DNA from: Planctomycetota bacterium
GTDB lineage: Bacteria > Planctomycetota > GCA-002687715 > DRQF01
Assembly: GCA_020639295.1 (NCBI GenBank)
Contig: JACKGY010000006.1
Location: 186,001-250,000, forward strand
DNA: 64,000 nt
Reading direction: 5' to 3'
Under the pieces are notes generated by a model, which had not been told where the DNA came from, made no database searches, and saw nothing but the letters and a program-made list of their open reading frames with translations. Within the stretch, counting starts at the first letter, position 1, and every line of letters starts with the position of its first letter. Below are positions 25,349 to 32,808 of this stretch, one piece after another. A program made the position numbers and the translations under genes.

Positions 25349-25774
25349 CGAGTCCCCCTTTCAAGGTGACTGTCAATCCTCACTTCCATGAAACGCCACG
25401 TCGAATGCGCCTCAACATAACCTAGGAGATAGTTGATTGACAATGTCGGGACTGCAATGGATTGCCTCGTCGACACTACCGTTGTCAATGGTGGCGTCGA
25501 CGATGTCGAATCGAGACCAAAAGGAGGGCCTCGAAAGCCCGGAAGCGGGCGGTCGACCGGTCCCGACACGACGGCGATCGACCCGTGAGCCGAGATGTAA
25601 AAGGAACCGACAGGGTTACGGAATCGTGACGACAGCCCGCCGGAGGCGACCTGGACCCGACTCGGTTTTGGCATCGTAAGGCCATTGCACGATTTTACTT
25701 ACGACATCATCACCAATCGGCACGGACTTCGCTCGGCCCGGACGACGAAACCCAAGAGAAGGTCCTTTCAGAAC
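25349..25774. other. Gene-free divergent promoter region with two inverted repeats
   Basis: 426 bp without a convincing gene, less GC-rich than its surroundings. It holds ATTGACAA (25436-25443) facing TTGTCAAT (25482-25489), so a TTGACA -35-like hexamer occurs on each strand. A second dyad, TCGTAAG (25674-25680) facing CTTACGA (25698-25704), lies 70 bp before the lipoprotein ATG. These look like promoter/operator elements for the two divergent genes. Confidence 0.4.
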
Positions 25775-26797
25775 ATGCGAATCGCGATCACCTCGGCCCT
25801 GAGCCTCGCCCTCCTCCTCCTGGCCTGTGCCCATGGCAATGACGACCGGACGACGACGACCGGAACCGACGAGATCCACGTGGCCGCGCCTCTTCCGCAG
25901 GCCGCCAGCTACTACGACAAGGCGATGACGATCGATCTGGGACAGCGTGCGCCGGAGGAATCGACCGGACTGCACAATGTCTACCACCTGTCGGACAACA
26001 TCATCTCCGGCTCCGAACCGCACGGCGAGGTCGCGCTCGCGAAGCTCAAGGAGATGGGCGTGAAGACGGTCCTCAGCGTCGACGGCATGCCGCCCGAGGC
26101 CGAGCTGGCGGCGAAGTACGGCCTCCGCTACGTCCACGTGCCGATCCAGTACGCCGGCATCCATGACGAGGAGATCAGGAAGATCGCCAAGACCTTCAGC
26201 GCCTGCGAGGGCCCCTTCTACGTCCACTGTTTCCACGGCAAGCACCGCGGTCCGGCCGGGGCCGCGATCGGTCGTCTGGTCCTCGACGGCGCCTCCCGCG
26301 AGGAAGCGCTCGCCGAGATGCGCCAGTGGTGCGGCACCTCGAAGAAGTACGAGGGACTGTTCCGGACCATCGCCACCGCCGAGATCCCGGACGCGAAGGA
26401 ACTCGCCGACTATCGCTTCGACTTCCCCGCCAAGCAGCGCCTCGGCGGCATGGTCCCCCTGATGTCGCCCATCGCCCGCGCGCACGACAACGTCGCCGAC
26501 CTGATGGCCAACGACTTCAAGCCGGATCCGAGCCACCCCGACGTCGATGCCCTCAACGAGGCCAAGAAGCTCCACGCCTTCCTCGCCGGCGTCCACCAGC
26601 TCGCCGCCGAGGAGAACCGGCCGGCGGACTTCCAGAAGTGGTCGGCCGAGAGCGAGGCCGCGGCCAGGCGCCTGGTCGACGAGCTCATCGACCTGCGTGC
26701 CGGCAAGGCCCAGGCCCTGCAGGCGGCGAAGGACGGCTTCGGCGAGGTCAAGACGCTCTGCGGCAGCTGCCACAAGGTCTACCGCGATCACGAATGA
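25775..26797 (+). CDS. Lipoprotein with a Cys-dependent phosphatase-like domain and a C-terminal haem c site
   Basis: 340 residues. The signal peptide ends in a lipobox (ALLLLACAH). Residues about 60-190 resemble a dual-specificity/tyrosine phosphatase domain with the P-loop HCFHGKHRG (C-x5-R intact). Residues about 210-340 are helical and end with CGSCHKVYRD, a CxxCH haem c motif near the C-terminus as in class II cytochromes c (cytochrome c' type). So a phosphatase-like module and a cytochrome module sit in one exported lipoprotein. The start at 25775 directly precedes the signal sequence; the ribosome site is weak. A strong terminator follows. Confidence 0.82.
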   Translation: MRIAITSALSLALLLLACAHGNDDRTTTTGTDEIHVAAPLPQAASYYDKAMTIDLGQRAPEESTGLHNVYHLSDNIISGSEPHGEVALAKLKEMGVKTVLSVDGMPPEAELAAKYGLRYVHVPIQYAGIHDEEIRKIAKTFSACEGPFYVHCFHGKHRGPAGAAIGRLVLDGASREEALAEMRQWCGTSKKYEGLFRTIATAEIPDAKELADYRFDFPAKQRLGGMVPLMSPIARAHDNVADLMANDFKPDPSHPDVDALNEAKKLHAFLAGVHQLAAEENRPADFQKWSAESEAAARRLVDELIDLRAGKAQALQAAKDGFGEVKTLCGSCHKVYRDHE

Positions 26798-26872
26798 CGG
26801 ACCTCCGGTCCGCGCTCCGGAGCGCGGTTGGAATTCCCCCGTATCGCCGGGCCGGACCCGGGCGAAACGGTG

Positions 26873-26901
26873 ACGAGCCCGGACCGAAGGTCCGGGCTCG
26901 T
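26873..26901. terminator. Intrinsic terminator after the phosphatase-cytochrome gene
   Basis: A 13-bp perfect stem (arm ACGAGCCCGGACC) with a GAA loop, followed by CTTCTT. It separates the gene from the convergent TIR-like gene. Confidence 0.8.
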
Positions 26902-26954
26902 CTTCTTGGTGCAACCGGAACCGCGCCGCCACGAGGACGACGCGGCCTGGAATC

Positions 26955-28034
26955 TCAGCTCTGGGTCTGGGGTGCCTTCTCCAGGGTCTTCTGCAGGGCG
27001 CCGCGCAGGATCGAAGCCGCCTCGCCGCCGTCGGCGACCTCCTTCAAGGCCTGCTTCAGGGCCAGACGGGAGACCCGCGAGTAGCGACTGACCTTGTGAC
27101 GGCCCGGGCCGCTCGGCTCGAGCAGGTCGACCAGGCGACCCGCGGCATGCCGATAGACCAGCCGGGCTCCGGCCTCGTCACCGAGTTCCTCGCGCCCGGC
27201 ACCGAGCACCAGCGCCAGCTCGACGAGCGCGGCGATCGCCTCGTCGCCCGCATCCTGCCCCGCGGGCAAGATGGCCGTGGCGCTGACCTCGAATTCGCGA
27301 CAGGTCTCATCCTCGGCTGTCCCGTCCGTCTCGGCGACGGCCGCGACCGTCGGGAGATCGGGCTCGACCACGGCTTCCGCCGCGGTGGTGGGTGTCGTCT
27401 CGGCCTCGCCAGGGTCCTCGCTCACGACCTCCGACTCCGGCGCGGGAGCCTCGGAGGTGACGACCGACTCCTCGATCGCCTCCGCGACCGGGCTCTGGTC
27501 CTCATCCGCCTCGACCCGGACCTCGTCGGTCTCGGTCTCGTGGACTTCGGCAGGTGCTTCGATCGCGACCTCGACGGTCTCGACGACGGCCGCCGCCTCG
27601 GGCTCCGGGGCCGAGAGACCCTCGGCGAGTCGGTAGGTGAGAGCGCAGAGTTCGGGATCGAGCTGATCGCGGTCCAGTTCGTGGAGCAGACGCCCGTCGC
27701 GGGGCGTGAGACCCTGCTCGACGATCCAGGGCACGAGCCGGTGGGCGCAGGGGCGCAGCAGGACCAGTTCGACGCGCCCGGGCAGGAGCCGCGGCCGCAG
27801 GCGATCCTCCAGGACCGGCGTCAGGGCCAGGCTCCGGGAACTGAGGCAGACGACGAGACCCCGCACGCCCTCCAGGGCGGTCGCCAGTCCTGCTTCGTCG
27901 AGGTCGCGCCAGGACTCGGCCTCGACCAGCTCGAGGCGGGCCAGCCGACCGAGCGGCGCGAGATGGGCGCGGAGCTCGGCGAGCCGGTCGTGATCGTCGG
28001 CGTGCAGGATCAGGATGCGCGATTCGGACGACAT
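26955..28034 (-). CDS. TIR-like domain protein with acidic linker
   Basis: 359 residues. Residues 1 to about 140 resemble bacterial TIR domains: ILILHADDHDRLAELRAHLAPL at the start, VCLSSRSLALTPVLEDRL (with a glutamate where NAD-cleaving TIRs have the catalytic one) and VLLRPCAHRLVPWIVEQGL. Residues about 145-255 are an acidic, low-complexity E/V/A/T linker. Residues 256-359 are helical (VSRLALKQALKEVADGG) and unrecognised; they may be a protein-interaction domain. The start at 28034 has GGAGGGG upstream, and a perfect palindrome lies 20 bp before it. Defence or signalling is possible; enzyme activity is unproven. Confidence 0.65.
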   Translation of the reverse strand: MSSESRILILHADDHDRLAELRAHLAPLGRLARLELVEAESWRDLDEAGLATALEGVRGLVVCLSSRSLALTPVLEDRLRPRLLPGRVELVLLRPCAHRLVPWIVEQGLTPRDGRLLHELDRDQLDPELCALTYRLAEGLSAPEPEAAAVVETVEVAIEAPAEVHETETDEVRVEADEDQSPVAEAIEESVVTSEAPAPESEVVSEDPGEAETTPTTAAEAVVEPDLPTVAAVAETDGTAEDETCREFEVSATAILPAGQDAGDEAIAALVELALVLGAGREELGDEAGARLVYRHAAGRLVDLLEPSGPGRHKVSRYSRVSRLALKQALKEVADGGEAASILRGALQKTLEKAPQTQS

Positions 28035-28053
28035 GCCCCTATCCCCTCCAGGA

Positions 28054-28069
28054 ATGCATGTTCATGCAT
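28054..28069. promoter_or_regulatory. Perfect palindrome before the TIR-like gene
   Basis: ATGCATG-TT-CATGCAT, AT-rich in a GC-rich setting, 20 bp upstream of the TIR-like ATG. It is a likely protein-binding site; its regulator is unknown. Confidence 0.4.
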
Positions 28070-28131
28070 GGGCTCTATCGACCGGATCGGAGTCCGACTT
28101 GAGGACCGGCGAGCTTTGCCGGAAAGAGGCT

Positions 28132-28683
28132 TCAGAGCCGGAGATCGGCGCGCCCGAACAGGGCTTCGAGCCGGAGACCGGCGATCCGGAAGGCCTCGGC
28201 GGCCCCCTCACCGCGATCGACCAGGCAGGCGACCCGCACGATCCTTCCGCCGGCCGCGCGGACGATCTCGGCGGCCTCGAGGGTCGAGCCACCGGTGGTG
28301 GTCGTGTCCTCGACCAGGGCCACGGTCATCCCGGGCCGGAATCCGCCCTCGAGTTGCCGGCCGAGGCCGTGCTTCTTCTTCTCCTTGCGGACGAAGAAGC
28401 CGAGCAGGTCATCCCGGCCCAGGTCGGCGGCCGCGGCCAGGACGGCGCTCACCAGCGGGACCGCGCCCACGGCCATCCCGCCGACGGCATCGAAGGCCGG
28501 CCCGTCGAGGAGCTTCTCGAGGAGCAGTCGGCCGGCGAGGCGGAGCCCACGGGGGCGCATGAGGGTCTGGCGGAGATCGAGGTAGAAGTCGCTCTCGCGG
28601 CCGCTGGCCAGCACGACGCGGCGCTTCTCCAGCGAGACCTCGTGGATGATGTCGAGAAGTTCCTGGCGATCTCCGTCACTCAT
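28132..28683 (-). CDS. pyrE: Orotate phosphoribosyltransferase
   Basis: 183-residue pyrimidine-biosynthesis enzyme joining orotate to PRPP to make OMP. The PRPP loop VALVEDTTTTGGSTLEAA is intact, and FFVRKEKKKHGLG holds the conserved flexible-loop lysines. Length is in the family range. The start at 28683 (MSDGDRQELL) gives the normal N-terminus; the frame extends to 28773 without support. It lies 97 bp upstream of the TIR-like gene on the same strand and diverges from the SDR gene. Confidence 0.93.
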   Translation of the reverse strand: MSDGDRQELLDIIHEVSLEKRRVVLASGRESDFYLDLRQTLMRPRGLRLAGRLLLEKLLDGPAFDAVGGMAVGAVPLVSAVLAAAADLGRDDLLGFFVRKEKKKHGLGRQLEGGFRPGMTVALVEDTTTTGGSTLEAAEIVRAAGGRIVRVACLVDRGEGAAEAFRIAGLRLEALFGRADLRL

Positions 28684-28732
28684 GGCGTGATGGTAGCCTG
28701 CGGTCGGCAACGGAAAAAGTCGGAGGACCCGG

Positions 28733-29506
28733 ATGGATGGAAGCCTTCTCGTCATCGGCAACTCCGACGGCATCGGCCTCGCCTTCAGCCGTCTAGCCCT
28801 CGCACGCGGCCTCCGGGTCGTCGGCCTCTCGCGTAGTCCCGCCCCGCTGGCGCACGAGAACCTCGTTCAGATCCGCACCGACGTCACCGCGTCCGACTAC
28901 CGCGACCTCCTCACCCGGGTCCAGGCCGAACAGGGGCCCTTCCGGGCCGCGATCTACTGCGCCGGCATCGGCAACGAGGATGATCTGACCTGGTGGCGAG
29001 GCGAGGGCCGGGTGATCGAGCTGAATTTCCTCGGTGCGGTCCGTAGCCTCGAGGTCCTCCTGCCCATCTGGCTGGAGCAAGGCGCCGGTCATTTCGTCGC
29101 CCTCTCGAGCCTGGCCGATGCCCTGACCGTGAGGGACGCGCCCAGCTACTGCTCCAGCAAGGCCGGTCTGTCCCGCTTCCTCGAGGCCGCGGGCCTGCGG
29201 CTCGCCAAGAGCGGCGTCGCCGTCAGCAACGTCCGCTTCGGCTTCGTCGACACCAAGATGGCGCGCGCGCCGGTCCGGCCCTTCATGATCGATACCGACG
29301 AGGCCGCCCGCGTGCTCTGGCGCGTCCTCGAGACCCGCCCCCTTCGGCTCAGCCATCCGAAGCGGGCGCTGGCGATGGTGACGATCATCCGCTGGCTGAC
29401 CGCGCCGGTCGTCTGGTTTCGTCGTGATCGTTCCCGAGCGCGCCGGAACGCCGAGAAACCGCCCGAAGGTCAGGACGGGAGTCCGCGCGACGAGACCGAA
29501 GGCTAG
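28733..29506 (+). CDS. Short-chain dehydrogenase/reductase
   Basis: 257-residue Rossmann enzyme. The nucleotide loop is GNSDGIG (glycine-rich but not the classical TGxxxGIG), then YCAGIGN for the NAG-type motif, and SYCSSKAG with the catalytic Tyr and Lys. The C-terminus has a hydrophobic stretch (ALAMVTIIRWLTAPVVWF) and a charged tail, suggesting membrane association. The substrate is unknown. The start at 28733 has GGAGG six bases upstream. Confidence 0.85.
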   Translation: MDGSLLVIGNSDGIGLAFSRLALARGLRVVGLSRSPAPLAHENLVQIRTDVTASDYRDLLTRVQAEQGPFRAAIYCAGIGNEDDLTWWRGEGRVIELNFLGAVRSLEVLLPIWLEQGAGHFVALSSLADALTVRDAPSYCSSKAGLSRFLEAAGLRLAKSGVAVSNVRFGFVDTKMARAPVRPFMIDTDEAARVLWRVLETRPLRLSHPKRALAMVTIIRWLTAPVVWFRRDRSRARRNAEKPPEGQDGSPRDETEG

Positions 29507-29680
29507 GCCAGCCAGCGGCTGGCGCTCCGGTCGGACCGCGCAACTGATCGGACCGCGCAACTGATCGGACCGCGCAACTGATCGGACCGCGCAGCGCCCG
29601 CTGCGCAGCCGAAGCTCGTGTGCCCCCCCGTTGGCGTCCGAGTCGACGCCGTTTCGGAGCGCCGGCTGCCCAGCCGGCAT
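29507..29680. repeat. Intergenic hairpin-repeat cluster 1, with 17-bp tandem repeats
   Basis: In order: module A GCCAGC-CAGCG-GCTGGC (29507-29523); three exact copies of the 17-bp unit TCGGACCGCGCAACTGA (29531-29581) plus a 12-base partial fourth copy; module B GCGCAGC-GCCC-GCTGCGC (29589-29606); module C GCCGGCTG-CC-CAGCCGGC (29661-29678). The same modules recur near 40.3, 41.7 and 60.1 kb. Confidence 0.9.
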
Positions 29681-29724
29681 CGGCCGAGAAGACCGGACCA
29701 GCCGGCGGCGGGCGCGCCAGCACC

Positions 29725-31011
29725 CTACTTCTTGAGGTACTCCCGGAAGAGCTTCCGGGCCTCCTCGTTGTCGGGGTCGAGCTTGCGGATGATCTCGATC
29801 TCGGCCCGGCCCTCGTCCTCGCGGCCGGCCTCGAGATGGATGCGCGCCACGATCAGGTGCATCGGCACGTTGTCTGGCTGCTTCCGCAGGATGTAACGGG
29901 CGTGGGTGAGGGCGGTACGAGGGTCACGATTCCACAGGGCGATCGCCAGGAGCCGCCTCACGGCGAGATTCTCCGGATCGATGTCCTTGGCCTCGTTCAT
30001 CAGCTTGATGCCCTCGGGCACGCGCTCGAGCTGGAACTCGATCCGACCCAGCTCGTAGATCAGACCCGCGTCGCGAGGGCTGTCCTCGAGCGCCCGGCGA
30101 TACCAGACGCTGGCCTCCTCCAGCTCACCGGCCTCGTGATGGGCCTTCGCGATGTTGCGGATCAGGCTACGCTCGTCACCCTTCGCGGCGAAGGCGCGCT
30201 CGTAGAGCTTGGCGGCCTCGGCCATCGCGCCCGCTCGCGCGGCCGCCTCGGCCCGTTGCACGAGGCCGAGGAAGGAGACCCGCTGGCGGTAGACCTCGTT
30301 CATCAGTGGATCGACGATCTTGAGGACCGGCGTCGCGCCGACTTCCTGCTCGCTGCCGAGTTCCTTCTGCAGGGCTTCGGCCTCGTCCTTGCGACCGACC
30401 CGGACCAGGGCCTGGACGTAGAGGTTGAGGAGCGGTCGGTGCCGCGGTGCCAGGACCCGTGCCCGGGCGAGTTCCTTCAAGGCCAGCTCGGCGTCGCCCT
30501 GCGCCATGGCGATGCGGCCCAAGGCGAAGGGAACGGTACCGGAGCGGTCCGCGGCATCGGCGGCACGGAAGAGTTCGAGGGCACGGTCGAGTTCGCCCGC
30601 CTCCTCGACGATCTGGCCCAGACAGATCGCCAGTGCCGGGTAGTCCTTGCGGATCGACCAGGCGGCCTCGAAGTGCTGGCGAGCGCGTTCGCGATCGCTG
30701 AGGAAGTAGGCCCGCCCGGCGAGATACTCGCGCTCGAAGGTCGGCCCACGGGCGGTGATGAGATTCTCGAACACGGCCGCGGCGTCGCTCCCCAGGCCGT
30801 AGGCGAGGCAGGTTCGGCCGTAGCGATCCAGGTTGGTCTCGTCCGGCTCGGCGACCAAGACCGCGTAGTCCCTGGTGATCGCCTCCGCGACCGCCGGCTC
30901 GACGTCCTTCAGGTCGGGAGGCGAAGGCAAGGTCAGGGGCTCTCCACCCTCGCCACAGGCGAAGACCAGGGCCAGGAGGACGGCGGCCAGGGCCGCGGCC
31001 GCGAACTTCAT
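29725..31011 (-). CDS. TPR-repeat lipoprotein
   Basis: 428 residues with a lipoprotein signal (LALVFACGEGG) and many TPR-like helical pairs through the whole length (ALAICLGQIVEEAGELDRALELF; IAKAHHEAGELEEASVWYRRAL). It is an exported scaffold. Its ATG overlaps the stop of the upstream CRTAC1-type gene by four bases, so the two products are probably made together; FG-GAP/CRTAC1 and TPR proteins are common partners in Planctomycetes and Acidobacteria. Confidence 0.85.
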   Translation of the reverse strand: MKFAAAALAAVLLALVFACGEGGEPLTLPSPPDLKDVEPAVAEAITRDYAVLVAEPDETNLDRYGRTCLAYGLGSDAAAVFENLITARGPTFEREYLAGRAYFLSDRERARQHFEAAWSIRKDYPALAICLGQIVEEAGELDRALELFRAADAADRSGTVPFALGRIAMAQGDAELALKELARARVLAPRHRPLLNLYVQALVRVGRKDEAEALQKELGSEQEVGATPVLKIVDPLMNEVYRQRVSFLGLVQRAEAAARAGAMAEAAKLYERAFAAKGDERSLIRNIAKAHHEAGELEEASVWYRRALEDSPRDAGLIYELGRIEFQLERVPEGIKLMNEAKDIDPENLAVRRLLAIALWNRDPRTALTHARYILRKQPDNVPMHLIVARIHLEAGREDEGRAEIEIIRKLDPDNEEARKLFREYLKK

Positions 31012-32690
31012 CGTTGCGCTCTCCTCAGAACGTGAACTCGACCCGCCTCGGCCGGACCGAAATCCTGGCGCTCGCCGCCGGGCCAGACCACGACGACCTG
31101 GTCGGCCCGGTCGGCCTCACCCAGGCCGAAATGAACCGGCTCGGCGAGGGCGGCGAGGTAGGAGCCGTCGAAGGCCACCCGCCGTTGCAGACGACCTTCG
31201 CCGACCCGGATCGTGACCGTCGCGCCGATGGCGTCCCGGCCATGGTCGTCGAGCACGCGGAACTTGAGATAGCGCCCGACCGGCAGGCGATTGCGGTAGA
31301 GCCGGGTCGGGCCGCCGAGGTTGCCGACGACCAGATCGAGCCCGCCGTCCTGATCGAGGTCGGCCGCCACCATGGCCCGGCTCGGCTGGACATCGGCGCA
31401 GAAGTCGCCGCCGAGTTCGGGTTCCATGCTGAAGAGGCCGTCCTGGTTGCGGTAGAGATGGTTGGGTTCGGCGTAGAACTCCCAGGGCGAGCCCTTCGTG
31501 GCCCCGGGCAAGGCCCGTTCCAGGCGGCCCACCGAACCGTTGGCCACGACGAGATCGAGATCGAGGTCGTTGTCCATGTCGAAGAGCACGGTGCCGAAGC
31601 CGGTCGCGGGCAGGCTCGCTGCCGAGAGCCGGGCACGCGCGGTGCCGTCGACGAAGCCTCCGGGCTGGCGAAGGTAGAGCGTGTTGCTCTCGGCACGCAG
31701 ATGGGTGACGAAGAGATCGACCAGTCCGTTGCCGTCCACGTCGCCAACGGCGAGGCCCATGCTGGCTTCCGGCATGCCCTGGCCGTTCACCGCCAACCCG
31801 TTCACGAGCGCCGCCTCCTCGAAGCCGCGACCGCCATCGTTGAGCCAGAGGAAGTTCGGACGCGAGTCATTGGCGACGTAGACGTCCTGGTCACCATCGT
31901 CGTCGACGTCGAGACAGACGACGCCGAGCCCGTAGCTCGCCAGGGCGGAGATGCCCAGCTTCTCGCTCACGTTCTCGAACCGACCGCCGCCGAGGTTGTG
32001 GTAGAGCAGGTCCGGAAGCGGTGCATAGACGGCGGGATGGCAGTAATCGCGGCGGCCATCGATGCCGGTGCAGGTCTTCCGGTCGTCGATCGCGACGTAA
32101 CGACAGACGTAGAGATCGAGCAGCCCGTCGAGATCGTAGTCGAAGAAGGATGCCGAGGTGGAGTAGCCGGGATCGCCGATCCCCGAGAGCTCGGCGGGCA
32201 GGGCCTCGAAGCGCCCCTTGCCGTCGTTGATCAGCAACCGATCGGGCCCCACGTTGGCGATGAAGAGGTCGAGGTCGCCGTCGTTGTCGACGTCGCCGAG
32301 CGCGACACCCTCGCTGAAGTCCGGTTCGGCGAGGCCGGGGCCGCCGTCCGCGAGGACGTAGCGGCCGTTGGCGTCGCGGAGGTAGAGGCGGTTCGGCGCG
32401 CCGCAGGGATAGCGGCCGCAATCGAGGCAGAGGAGATCGAGGTCGCCGTCGCCGTCGGCATCGAAGACGGCAAGGCCCGCGCCGTTGACCTCGCAGATGC
32501 GGAAGGCCTCGGAACGTTCGACCTGGTGCACGAAATCGAGGCCCGCGTCGTCCTCGAACAGGACGAATCCCGCACTCCGGACACCCTCGGCGTGCGCACG
32601 GGCGGGCTGGCCGCCGCTCTTGGAACAGCTGGTCGTGGTAGCGATCGTGGTGATCAAAACGGCGACTGCCCCGAGACGGAGCAGGATCAT
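31008..32690 (-). CDS. CRTAC1/FG-GAP repeat lipoprotein with C-terminal ASPIC/UnbV domain
   Basis: 560 residues. Lipobox ATTTSCSKS. Repeated calcium-binding beta-propeller motifs follow (FDADGDGDLDLL, LGDVDNDGDLDLF, FDYDLDGLLDLY, LDVDDDGDQDVY, FDMDNDLDLDLV, ADLDQDGGLDLV). The end matches ASPIC/UnbV (RVLDDHGRDAIGATVTIRVGEG; VVVVWPGGERQDF). It is a surface or periplasmic adhesion or binding protein; no enzyme activity is evident. It overlaps the TPR lipoprotein gene (ATGA). Confidence 0.9.
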   Translation of the reverse strand: MILLRLGAVAVLITTIATTTSCSKSGGQPARAHAEGVRSAGFVLFEDDAGLDFVHQVERSEAFRICEVNGAGLAVFDADGDGDLDLLCLDCGRYPCGAPNRLYLRDANGRYVLADGGPGLAEPDFSEGVALGDVDNDGDLDLFIANVGPDRLLINDGKGRFEALPAELSGIGDPGYSTSASFFDYDLDGLLDLYVCRYVAIDDRKTCTGIDGRRDYCHPAVYAPLPDLLYHNLGGGRFENVSEKLGISALASYGLGVVCLDVDDDGDQDVYVANDSRPNFLWLNDGGRGFEEAALVNGLAVNGQGMPEASMGLAVGDVDGNGLVDLFVTHLRAESNTLYLRQPGGFVDGTARARLSAASLPATGFGTVLFDMDNDLDLDLVVANGSVGRLERALPGATKGSPWEFYAEPNHLYRNQDGLFSMEPELGGDFCADVQPSRAMVAADLDQDGGLDLVVGNLGGPTRLYRNRLPVGRYLKFRVLDDHGRDAIGATVTIRVGEGRLQRRVAFDGSYLAALAEPVHFGLGEADRADQVVVVWPGGERQDFGPAEAGRVHVLRRAQR

Positions 32691-32808
32691 CGCCGCGAAT
32701 GGTACCAGAGGCCCGGCGGTGCTGTGAAGATGGCTCCGCGATGGACGGTGGTCCGGGCCTGTGCGAGGATGTCGCCCCCAGACAATTGGTCACGCGAGGA
32801 AACCCACC

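Noticed and set aside
29531..29593. CRISPR array
   Set aside because: The 17-bp units are directly abutting without spacers and no cas genes are near.
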